Shown: positions 1-6,129 of the stretch, in pieces
Numbering within the stretch: position 1 is the stretch's first letter
Layout: the number at the start of each line of letters is the position of its first letter
NCBI GenBank assembly: GCA_934692905.1
Contig: CAKUUM010000055.1
Location: forward strand, 1-8,302
Source of the DNA: an uncultured Bacteroidales bacterium
GTDB taxonomy: Bacteria > Bacteroidota > Bacteroidia > Bacteroidales > Paludibacteraceae
Direction of reading: 5' to 3'
Length of the DNA stretch: 8,302 nt
Translations under genes and position numbers: made by a program
Notes under the pieces: generated by a model
Databases searched by the model: none
Told to the model about the DNA's origin: nothing
The model's input: only the letters and a program-made list of their open reading frames with translations

Positions 1-10
1 GGGTAAGTGT

Positions 11-62
11 ATGTGATTAGTATGTGATTAGTATGAGATTAGTATGTGATTAGTATGTGATT
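11..62. repeat. 11-bp tandem repeat, about 4.7 copies
   Basis: The unit ATGTGATTAGT is repeated head to tail at 11-21, 22-32, 33-43 (one mismatch, ATGAGATTAGT) and 44-54, with a partial copy at 55-62. Bases 1-10 do not form a clean further copy, so the array probably starts near base 11. It is non-coding and lies about 65 bases upstream of the first promoter. The function is unknown. It could be a variable-number tandem repeat made by slippage, or a set of binding sites. Confidence 0.9.
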
Positions 63-125
63 CCGCCGACCTTGTCGTGACCTTGCCGCCCCGTTCCGCC
101 TTTTTCAAAAAACGCCTTTCCACCC

Positions 126-157
126 CTTGCAGAACTGCCAAAAAAGCAGTAACTTTG
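126..157 (+). promoter_or_regulatory. Candidate Bacteroidota promoter of the dehydrogenase-pepT-hydrolase-gcvT operon
   Basis: CTTG at 126-129 acts as a -33-like element. It is followed by exactly 20 bases and then TAACTTTG at 150-157, a perfect match to the Bacteroidota -7 consensus TAnnTTTG. Transcription would start about 5-8 bases after the -7 box, at roughly 162-165, almost on the ATG at 166. The message would then be leaderless or nearly so. The other promoter in this window (6070-6101, minus strand) has the same CTTG-20-TAnnTTTG layout, which adds weight. Confidence 0.5.
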
Positions 158-165
158 TCGCCGAT

Positions 166-1077
166 ATGCGTATTGCGTTTACCACACAACTCCCCCCCGA
201 GGGTTTTGCCCGCCTTGGCGGACACACGTTGGGTGTGCCGCTTGCCGATGCGGACATCTTGGTTGCCACTTTCGACAAGCGTGTGCCGCGCGAGATGATA
301 GCGCAAGCACCTCATCTTCAACTGATTGCGAACTTCGGCGCGGGGTTCAACAATATCGACCTCGACGCTTGCCGCGAGCGTGGAATCCGCGTCACCAACA
401 CACCCCTACCCGTCATCGAACCCACTGCCGAACTGGCTTTTGCCCTCATGCACGATGTGGCACGCCGCACCGCAGAGTTCGACCGCCGGCTGCGCAATCA
501 CACCGCGGAACCCTTTGGCGTGATGAACAATCTGAGCCATTCGCTCTACGGTAAAGTGCTGGGAATCATCGGAATGGGTCGTATTGGACAGGCTTTGGTA
601 CGCCGTGCCGTGGCAGCGGGGATGACCATCATCTACCACAACCGTCACCCACTCTCCGCCGACATCGAGCAGCAGTACCATGCCGCATATACGCCCCTTG
701 ACACACTCTTGCAAGAGGCTGATTTCGTGAGTCTTAACCTCCCCTACACCCCTGACACGCACCATCTGATAGGCAAACGTGAGTTGGATATGATGAAGCC
801 CACGGCCTACCTTGTCAATACCGCGCGCGGCGCGCACGTGTGCGAGGAGGCATTGGTCACAGCCCTGCAAACCAACCGTATAGCGGGCGCAGCGTTGGAT
901 GTATTCGAGTACGAGCCCCATATCGCCGATGCCCTGCTCCGTTTGGACAACGTGGTACTCTCTCCCCACACCGGTACCGGCACATGGGAGGGGCGTATCG
1001 CCATGTGCGAGAACGTCTGCGACAACATTCTCGCCTTCTGCAACCATGAATTTAACAAAATGAACATAGTATTATGA
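166..1077 (+). CDS. D-2-hydroxyacid dehydrogenase, NAD(P)-dependent (glyoxylate/hydroxypyruvate reductase-like)
   Basis: This 303-residue protein belongs to the D-isomer-specific 2-hydroxyacid dehydrogenase family, which reversibly reduces 2-oxoacids to D-2-hydroxyacids in the cytoplasm. The N-terminal part has the family signature NFGAGFNNID (about 57-66). The Rossmann motif G-M-G-R-I-G is at 136-141. The catalytic triad is Arg221 (in NTARG), Glu250 (in FEYEP) and His268 (in SPHTG). After the second strand the sequence reads YHNR (157-160) rather than ending in an acidic residue, which suggests NADP(H); this is an inference. The usual VDE after RG is VCE here (Cys226). The exact substrate cannot be read; glyoxylate, hydroxypyruvate or another small oxoacid are all possible. 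ATG 166 is preferred over the in-frame TTG at 127 because it begins right at the Rossmann-like MRIAF strand and because the proposed promoter overlaps the TTG. Its stop overlaps the pepT start (ATGA), so the two are probably translationally coupled. Confidence 0.88.
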   Translation: MRIAFTTQLPPEGFARLGGHTLGVPLADADILVATFDKRVPREMIAQAPHLQLIANFGAGFNNIDLDACRERGIRVTNTPLPVIEPTAELAFALMHDVARRTAEFDRRLRNHTAEPFGVMNNLSHSLYGKVLGIIGMGRIGQALVRRAVAAGMTIIYHNRHPLSADIEQQYHAAYTPLDTLLQEADFVSLNLPYTPDTHHLIGKRELDMMKPTAYLVNTARGAHVCEEALVTALQTNRIAGAALDVFEYEPHIADALLRLDNVVLSPHTGTGTWEGRIAMCENVCDNILAFCNHEFNKMNIVL

Positions 1078-2285
1078 ATATCACAGACCGATTTCTGAAG
1101 TACGTCAGTTTCTGCACCACCTCGGACGAAGAAACGAACATGACGCCCTCCACCCCGGGGCAGATGGAGTTCGCCGAGTACCTGAAGAACGAACTGCAAA
1201 CCATTGGTATGCAGGATGTAACGCTCGACAAGAACGGCTACCTGATGGCTACCTTGCCTGCCACCGTGGACGGCAAACCCACTATCGGCTTTATCGCACA
1301 CATGGACACATCGCCCGACGCCAGTGGCAAGCACGTTCAGCCGCGTATCGTCAAGAACTACAACGGCGAGGATATACTCCTCAACGAAGAAGAGGTGATT
1401 GTTCTCGAAACCTCCAAGTACCCCGAGATACTGCGCTACAAAGGGCAGGACATCATCGTCACCAACGGCAAGACGCTCCTCGGCGCAGACGACAAAGCGG
1501 GTATCGCAGAGATTGTCTCCGCATGCGAGTACCTTATACAGCACCCTGAAATCAAACACGGCAAGATACGGGTAGGCTTCACGCCCGACGAGGAAATCGG
1601 TCAGGGAGCCGACCACTTCGATGTCGCGAAGTTCGGCTGTGACTTCGCCTACACCATGGACGGCGGCACCATAGGCGAACTGGAGTTCGAGAACTTCAAT
1701 GCCGCCAGTTGCAAGATACATGTGCACGGTGTCAACGTACACCCGGGCTACGGCTACCACAAGATGATTAACTCCATGCGCATCGCCTACCAGTTGGCTG
1801 TCATGCTGCCCCGCTGGGAGACCCCCGAGCACACGCAGGGGTATGAGGGCTTCTACCATTTGGTAGGTATGACCGGCACTGTGGAGGAGACCACCCTCAG
1901 TTACATCATCCGCGACCACGACCGCGCCCGTTTCGAGAGCCGCAAACGCGAGATGGAGCACTTGGTCCGCAAGGTAAATCGCGAGTACGGCGAGGGTACG
2001 GCAGAGATTGAGTTGCGCGACCAGTACTATAATATGCGCGAGAAAGTGGAACCCGTGATGCACATCGTCACCCTTGTGGAAGAGGCGATGAAGGAAGTGG
2101 GTGTCACCCCGCATATCCAGCCTATCCGTGGCGGTACGGACGGCGCACGTCTGTCTTTCGAAGGACTCCCCTGCCCCAATATTTTCGCCGGCGGTGAGAA
2201 CTTCCACAGCCGCTTCGAGTACCTGCCTATCCCTTCCATGGAGAAGGCTATGCAGGTCATTCTCAAGATAGTAGAGAAAGCGTAA
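1074..2285 (+). CDS. pepT: Peptidase T (tripeptide aminopeptidase, M20 family)
   Basis: This 403-residue protein is close to the usual PepT length of about 408. PepT is a cytoplasmic di-zinc aminopeptidase that removes the N-terminal residue from tripeptides. Metal-site residues are in the expected places: His76 and Asp78 (HMDT), Asp139 (GADDKAG), Glu173 and Glu174 (PDEEIG, catalytic base and ligand), Asp196 (TMDGG) and His378 (NFHSR). The dimerisation or lid domain spans roughly 208-320 and carries the conserved HPG (His223). The RGGTDGARLSFEGLPCPN stretch (352-369) is typical of the PepT subgroup and separates it from other M20 peptidases. The start ATG overlaps the upstream stop by 4 bases. 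In this operon it would feed free amino acids to catabolism next to GcvT. No sign of damage is seen. Confidence 0.97.
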   Translation: MNITDRFLKYVSFCTTSDEETNMTPSTPGQMEFAEYLKNELQTIGMQDVTLDKNGYLMATLPATVDGKPTIGFIAHMDTSPDASGKHVQPRIVKNYNGEDILLNEEEVIVLETSKYPEILRYKGQDIIVTNGKTLLGADDKAGIAEIVSACEYLIQHPEIKHGKIRVGFTPDEEIGQGADHFDVAKFGCDFAYTMDGGTIGELEFENFNAASCKIHVHGVNVHPGYGYHKMINSMRIAYQLAVMLPRWETPEHTQGYEGFYHLVGMTGTVEETTLSYIIRDHDRARFESRKREMEHLVRKVNREYGEGTAEIELRDQYYNMREKVEPVMHIVTLVEEAMKEVGVTPHIQPIRGGTDGARLSFEGLPCPNIFAGGENFHSRFEYLPIPSMEKAMQVILKIVEKA

Positions 2286-2303
2286 TCTGTCCCTCGCGTC
2301 CTC

Positions 2304-3146
2304 ATGCCGTTGTCAGAACGTACATATTCCACCCCCATGGGCAATATCCGCTATTGGGTGAACGAATTTGTGTCGGAACGCCCCTGTCTGGTGTTCCTGC
2401 CCGGACTGACGGCAGACAATACCTTGTTTGACAAGCAGGTGGAGGCATTCGCAGGGGAATACAACCTGTTGGTGTGGGATGCGCCCGCACATGGGCAGTC
2501 CCGCCCGTTCCGGTTGGCGTTCTCGCTCGCGCAGAAAGCCCAATGGTTGCACGCCATTGTGGCAAAGAACTGCGACAAAGACGCACCCCTGTTCCTTGTC
2601 GGGCAGTCCATGGGCGGATACGTGGCGCAAGAGTATATGTATCTGTACCCGAAAGAAGTCGCAGGTGCCATTATCATAGACTCCGCCCCAGTGGAGCGCA
2701 CCTATATCACACGCGCCGAGTTGTGGCTGCTCAAGCACATGGAACCTGTCTATCGCCTGTACCCTTGGGCGCAGTTGCAGCGCACAGCGGCACAGGGTTG
2801 CTCGACTACGGACTATGGCAGAACGCTGATGTCTGGTATGTTATCCGCCTATACGCACCAAGAGTATTGCGCCATAGCGGCACATGGTTTTCGCATCTTG
2901 GCAGAGGCAATAGAGCAGCACACCACGCCTGTTTCAGGCTGTCCGATACTGCTTTTGGTCGGCGAACACGACCATGCAGGCTCTTGTCTGCGCTATTGCC
3001 GCCATTGGTCCGAACGCCAACACCTTCCCTTGGTCTATGTTCCTGCCGCCGGTCACAACTCCAACACCGACAATCCCGCCTTTGTCAATCAGCACATCCG
3101 CGAATTTGTCGAAAAGACAATAACAACAAAGCATATAAACCATTAA
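2304..3146 (+). CDS. Alpha/beta-fold hydrolase
   Basis: This 280-residue protein has a complete alpha/beta-hydrolase layout and no signal peptide, so it is probably cytoplasmic. The oxyanion-hole region FLPGLTADN is at 31-39. WDAPAHGQSRP (58-68) matches the conserved loop after strand 4. The nucleophile elbow GQSMGG has Ser102. The likely acid is Asp223 in GEHDHAG, and the catalytic His is His251 in AGHNSNTDNP. A cap domain probably occupies about 130-205, which is rich in Tyr, Trp and Leu. The family includes esterases, thioesterases, lactonases and C-C hydrolases, and the substrate cannot be deduced. It starts 18 bases after pepT and ends 11 bases before gcvT, so it is cotranscribed with both; a peptide- or ester-related role is only a guess from that context. 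Confidence 0.88.
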   Translation: MPLSERTYSTPMGNIRYWVNEFVSERPCLVFLPGLTADNTLFDKQVEAFAGEYNLLVWDAPAHGQSRPFRLAFSLAQKAQWLHAIVAKNCDKDAPLFLVGQSMGGYVAQEYMYLYPKEVAGAIIIDSAPVERTYITRAELWLLKHMEPVYRLYPWAQLQRTAAQGCSTTDYGRTLMSGMLSAYTHQEYCAIAAHGFRILAEAIEQHTTPVSGCPILLLVGEHDHAGSCLRYCRHWSERQHLPLVYVPAAGHNSNTDNPAFVNQHIREFVEKTITTKHINH

Positions 3147-3157
3147 ATTACAATACA

Positions 3158-4228
3158 ATGTTAAAGGAAACACCTTTCACAGCGACCCATATTGCGTTGG
3201 GTGCTAAGATGGCAGATTTTGCCGGGTTCAACATGCCTATCCAATATCCGACAGGCATCAATCAGGAACACATGATTGTCCGTACGGGCGTGGGCGTCTT
3301 TGACGTCAGCCACATGGGCGAGTTCTGGGTAAAAGGCGAGCGCGCCCTTGACTTCCTCCAGTACATCACCACCAACGATGTCAGCAAACTCGAAGCGGGC
3401 AAGGCGCAGTACACTTGCATGCCCAACGGCAAAGGCGGTATTGTGGACGACCTGATTATCTACAAGTACTCCACCACTAAATACCTGCTCGTTGTCAATG
3501 CCGGCAATATCGACAAAGACTGGGCTTGGGTCAACAAGCAGAACACTTTCGGTGTGACTCTCGAGAACGCCAGCGACAAATACGGACAGTTGGCAGTACA
3601 GGGTCCGAAGGCTACGGAGATGCTCCAACTGCTCACCGACGCTGACCTGAGTGCCATTCCGTACTACTCGTTCCGCGAATGGTCATTTGCAGGCGTACCG
3701 GGCGTTATCCTCAGCAACACGGGTTACACGGGTGCCGGCGGCTTTGAGTTGTACTTCCCAAAAGAGAACGCCATGCAGATATGGAACGCTTTGTTCGAGG
3801 TCGGCAAGGATTTCGGATTGGCTCCTATCGGACTCGGCGCACGTGACAGTCTGCGTCTCGAGAAGTGGTACTGCCTCTACGGACACGACATCGACGACAC
3901 CACATCGCCCCTTGAGGCAGGTCTCGGTTGGATTACAAAGTTCGACGCCAAGGACTTCATTGACAAGGACTTCCTCCTCAAGCAGAAGGCAGAGGGCGTG
4001 AAACGCAAACTCGTTCACTTCGAGTGCCAGGAGCGTGCCATTCCACGTAACGGTTACGAGATTTGCGATGCCGAAGGCAACCAGATAGGTCACGTAACGA
4101 GCGGTATCATGCTGCCGAACACCAAGGTGGGCATCGGTATGGGCTACGTGCAGACTGCTTTCGCGAAAAAGGAGACTATCATCTACATCAAGATTCGCGA
4201 AAAGTTGGTACCTGCCAAGATTGTGTAA
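3158..4228 (+). CDS. gcvT: Glycine cleavage system T protein (aminomethyltransferase)
   Basis: This 356-residue T protein takes the aminomethyl group from lipoylated GcvH and gives ammonia and 5,10-methylene-tetrahydrofolate. The N-terminal folate-binding fold covers about 9-260 and includes the family sequences FAGFNMPIQY (21-30) and FDVSHMGE (48-55). The catalytic aspartate lies in GGIVDDLI (Asp97/Asp98). GYTGAGGFELYF (189-200) and LGARDSLRLE (226-235) contact folate in homologues. The C-terminal barrel covers about 266-353 and contains GHVTSG (311-316). The segment after RLE reads KWYCLYG, where many family members have a glycine (as in EAGMCLYG); this is a local divergence without a known effect. 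The reading frame stays open far upstream through the hydrolase gene, but homology begins at MLKETPFT, so ATG 3158 is the start. It lies 11 bases after the hydrolase stop. gcvH and gcvP are not present here. Confidence 0.97.
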   Translation: MLKETPFTATHIALGAKMADFAGFNMPIQYPTGINQEHMIVRTGVGVFDVSHMGEFWVKGERALDFLQYITTNDVSKLEAGKAQYTCMPNGKGGIVDDLIIYKYSTTKYLLVVNAGNIDKDWAWVNKQNTFGVTLENASDKYGQLAVQGPKATEMLQLLTDADLSAIPYYSFREWSFAGVPGVILSNTGYTGAGGFELYFPKENAMQIWNALFEVGKDFGLAPIGLGARDSLRLEKWYCLYGHDIDDTTSPLEAGLGWITKFDAKDFIDKDFLLKQKAEGVKRKLVHFECQERAIPRNGYEICDAEGNQIGHVTSGIMLPNTKVGIGMGYVQTAFAKKETIIYIKIREKLVPAKIV

Positions 4229-4249
4229 CCCGTTAACCACAACAAGGAT

Positions 4250-4651
4250 ATGAAAAAGTTATTGGTATTCTTCCTGTGTGCCATCGCCACATTGGCGGGC
4301 TGTAAAAAGCAAGGTGTCAATGAGACTGACGACCCCAATCTGTGGGCTTCTATGGTGAAGAAATACGCCATGTTGGAGAACTTCCCGCCGTATGAGCATG
4401 AGATGAAGAATGTGGTATATCTGAATTCGGGTTTCTCAGAGCAACTGCAGTTTGTGGATATGAACTGCCCCAAGTCATACTACGATGATTATAAGGAAAT
4501 CGTTGCCAAAGCAGGTTTTACCATCACCTTGGAAGGTGAAGGAGACAGCATTGACTACGAACTGCAGAAAGGCGACAAGACCTACGTCGTTATCTTGAGT
4601 TATTCGGGTAGCACCTTGATGTGCCAATACGTTATCCACGACGCTAATTAG
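4250..4651 (+). CDS. Small putative lipoprotein of unknown function
   Basis: This 133-residue protein begins with a lipoprotein signal peptide: Lys2-Lys3, a hydrophobic stretch at about 4-15, and the lipobox LAGC with the lipidated Cys18. KKQ follows the cysteine rather than an acidic surface-export signal, so an envelope lipoprotein is expected, with the exact membrane and side uncertain. The mature part is about 115 residues, mixed alpha/beta in appearance, with three further cysteines or fewer and no catalytic motif that I recognise. It lies 21 bases after gcvT and just before the operon terminator, so it is probably transcribed with the operon. I do not recognise the family and assign no function. 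A purine-rich AAGGA sits only one base before the ATG, too close to act as a normal ribosome-binding site. Confidence 0.8.
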   Translation: MKKLLVFFLCAIATLAGCKKQGVNETDDPNLWASMVKKYAMLENFPPYEHEMKNVVYLNSGFSEQLQFVDMNCPKSYYDDYKEIVAKAGFTITLEGEGDSIDYELQKGDKTYVVILSYSGSTLMCQYVIHDAN

Positions 4652-4680
4652 TAATCCCGATACGTAGTATCTTGATTAAG

Positions 4681-4716
4681 GAGGCTGTCTGGCAAGTGCA
4701 GATAGCCTCTTTTTTT
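4681..4716 (+). terminator. Intrinsic terminator at the end of the + strand operon
   Basis: A 10-bp stem pairs GAGGCTGTCT (4681-4690) with AGATAGCCTC (4700-4709), including one G-U pair, around a 9-base loop. Seven T residues follow at 4710-4716. It lies 29 bases after the lipoprotein stop. On the opposite strand the hairpin is not followed by a T run, so it should act mainly on the + strand transcript. Confidence 0.92.
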
Positions 4717-4743
4717 ACCTCATTTCTTGGATTTTACCGGGGA

Positions 4744-4862
4744 CGCGGACGCCTCGTCCGCGGTCAAGTCGTCAGACTTGCCTGTTTTTCCTGTCTCTTG
4801 AACTTGTTAGATAGTCTCATTGTAATGGGAAAGCAATGCTTTGTATGGAGACAGCGCGTCTC
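4744..4862. repeat. Cluster of short palindromes between convergent genes
   Basis: Four separate inverted repeats occur in this small gap. CGCGGACG / CGTCCGCG (4744-4751 and 4755-4762) is a perfect 8-bp stem with loop CCT. CAAGTC / GACTTG (4765-4770 and 4775-4780) is a 6-bp stem with a 4-base loop. AAAGCA / TGCTTT lies at 4830-4842, and GAGAC / GTCTC at 4848-4862. In addition CTGTCTC (4791-4797) is complementary to GAGACAG (4848-4854). No gene is seen here. The AI-2E gene ends at 4908 on the other strand, so one stem could help end that transcript, but none has a good T tract in that direction. A dispersed intergenic repeat is the alternative. Confidence 0.6.
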
Positions 4863-4907
4863 GCGTCGTTAGGGAATCAGGCTTGTCAGACCGCTTTATC
4901 TATCCCC

Positions 4908-6005
4908 TCACTCCATCTTGAGGATAAACCGCTTGTAGTAAGAAATCAGCAGAGTCGTAACCGGCAAAGCGATAATCATACCGACAATGCCGAGCAAGGA
5001 GCCCCATATCGACAGGCTGAGGAGTATGGCTGCAGGACTCATGCCCATCGCATTGCCCATGATTTTGGGCGTTAAGAGCAGGTCCTGGATACTCTGCACC
5101 ACCACAAACACTACCACAATACACAGCATCACCACCCATACGGGACGACCCGTCTCGGCGGATTGTATCAGTCCGAGTATCAGACAAGGCGGAATACCTA
5201 TCGTTTGCAAATACGGCACCAGGTTCAACACCCCGATAATCAGCCCCATGGCAATGCCCATCGGCAAGCCGATGATTTGAAAACCGATGGCAAACAGTAT
5301 GCCTACGATGCCGGCGATAGTGGCTTGCCCGCGGAAATAGCAGTTCATATTGCGGTCGAGGTCGCTCATCAGCATCTGCGCCCCATGGCGGTACCGGTGA
5401 GGTATGTATTGGTGCCAACTATTGGCAATCTTCTCATAATCAATGAGTAGGAACACAATATACAGCAGACATACAAACACTATCGCCAGCCCCATCACCG
5501 CACTCACGCCGCTGCTAATCCAGTTGCCCACTTTGGGCAAGAGGCTGCGGACTGCCTGTTGCACATCAGGGTTGCTGAGGAGTGTTTTCACATCCATATA
5601 CTCCACCAACTCTTGGAACTGCTCATTGGCGCGCGGGGAGAAGTACTCGTTGGCATCAAACGTACTCAGATAGTTCTTCACCCCTACCGACAGTGCCGTC
5701 GCCTGTTTGCTGATAGTGGGCACCAGTGCCGCCACAGCACCCGTCAGCACCCCCACAACCAATACCAATGTCACAATCACCGACAGCAATCGGTTCTTGA
5801 ATCGGCACTTGTACTGGAAGAACCGCACTATCGGTTCCAGCATATAGGCAATCACAAAACTGACCAGAAACGGCAGCAGCACCCCGCTCAGTCGGCGTAT
5901 GAGCAGGTACAATGCCGCCAACACGGCAATGGTGATGACACCGCGGATAATGGTGTCGCGGTCGAACTGTTGTTGGCGCGATGCGCCTTGCGGTAGTTTG
6001 AGCAT
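4908..6005 (-). CDS. AI-2E family (PerM/TqsA-like) membrane transporter
   Basis: This 365-residue inner-membrane protein belongs to the AI-2E (formerly UPF0118) family, whose members are linked to export of autoinducer-2 or to ion transport. A charged N-terminal tail (about 1-18) is followed by hydrophobic segments at about 19-37, 41-61 and 73-97. A soluble loop of about 65 residues comes next (about 99-163). Further hydrophobic segments are at 165-188, 228-246, 248-262, 268-281, 289-308 and 325-356. Family signatures in the C-terminal half are NLVPYLQTIG (261-270), LLLTPKIMGNAMGMSP (309-324) and WGSLLGIVGMIIALP (334-348). Length and layout fit a complete gene. The substrate cannot be read and the family name does not prove AI-2 transport. 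The gene has its own promoter in the gap at its 5' side and converges on the gcvT operon. Confidence 0.92.
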   Translation of the reverse strand: MLKLPQGASRQQQFDRDTIIRGVITIAVLAALYLLIRRLSGVLLPFLVSFVIAYMLEPIVRFFQYKCRFKNRLLSVIVTLVLVVGVLTGAVAALVPTISKQATALSVGVKNYLSTFDANEYFSPRANEQFQELVEYMDVKTLLSNPDVQQAVRSLLPKVGNWISSGVSAVMGLAIVFVCLLYIVFLLIDYEKIANSWHQYIPHRYRHGAQMLMSDLDRNMNCYFRGQATIAGIVGILFAIGFQIIGLPMGIAMGLIIGVLNLVPYLQTIGIPPCLILGLIQSAETGRPVWVVMLCIVVVFVVVQSIQDLLLTPKIMGNAMGMSPAAILLSLSIWGSLLGIVGMIIALPVTTLLISYYKRFILKME

Positions 6006-6037
6006 AGTCGGGTTGGTTGAATGTTATCGTATGGAGC

Positions 6038-6088
6038 GTGCAAATTAAAAGTTGAACTTTAATTCTGCACAAAGATAGTGTATCTTTG
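6038..6088. promoter_or_regulatory. Two adjoining dyads upstream of the AI-2E gene (possible operator)
   Basis: A 33-base interrupted palindrome runs from GTGCA (6038-6042) to TGCAC (6066-6070). The inner arms are AATTAAAAGTT (6043-6053) and AACTTTAATT (6055-6064), centred on G6054, with one base slipped between the arms. It adjoins a perfect dyad, CAAAGATA (6070-6077), GTG, TATCTTTG (6081-6088). The second dyad supplies the -7 box of the minus-strand promoter and a mirrored TAnnTTTG on the + strand. The first dyad falls on the expected transcription start and early leader. This is the layout of a regulator site, but the regulator is unknown. Confidence 0.55.
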
Positions 6089-6101
6089 CGAATTGTACAA
6101 G
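6070..6101 (-). promoter_or_regulatory. Candidate Bacteroidota promoter of the AI-2E gene
   Basis: Read on the minus strand, CTTG (6101-6098) is followed by 20 bases and then TATCTTTG (6077-6070), which matches TAnnTTTG. Transcription should start at about 6062-6065 and give a leader of close to 60 bases before the ATG at 6005. Spacing and both boxes match the promoter at 126-157. The mirrored TATCTTTG on the + strand (6081-6088) lacks a good -33 element and would only run antisense into the RHS fragment. Confidence 0.55.
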
Positions 6102-6129
6102 AAAAGGTGCGGATTTTTGTGTAGTATCG

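Noticed and set aside
127..165. Extended dehydrogenase start at TTG 127
   Set aside because: The extra 13 residues match nothing in the family, and the TTG is part of the proposed -33 element.
807..2207. 466-codon open frame on the minus strand
   Set aside because: It lies antisense to the dehydrogenase and pepT, both with full catalytic motifs. Its composition fits a shadow of GC-rich codons.
2474..3157. Long + strand open frame running into gcvT from upstream
   Set aside because: It overlaps the well-supported alpha/beta hydrolase in another frame, has no family features, and GcvT homology starts exactly at ATG 3158.
4659..4671. GATAC-GTA-GTATC dyad before the terminator
   Set aside because: A 5-bp AT-rich stem with a 3-base loop is easily met by chance and has no T run.
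4672..4872. Small + strand open frame after the lipoprotein
   Set aside because: It spans the intrinsic terminator and the palindromes and shows no protein-like pattern.
6070..6088. Terminator for the minus-strand RHS operon at the CAAAGATA/TATCTTTG dyad
   Set aside because: No T tract follows on the minus strand, and the arm fits a promoter -7 box better. No clear terminator of the RHS operon was found.
6013..6129. Remnants of the missing RHS core end or toxin downstream of the orphan
   Set aside because: Reading the minus strand past the stop gives no RHS or toxin-like sequence, so the break is clean.
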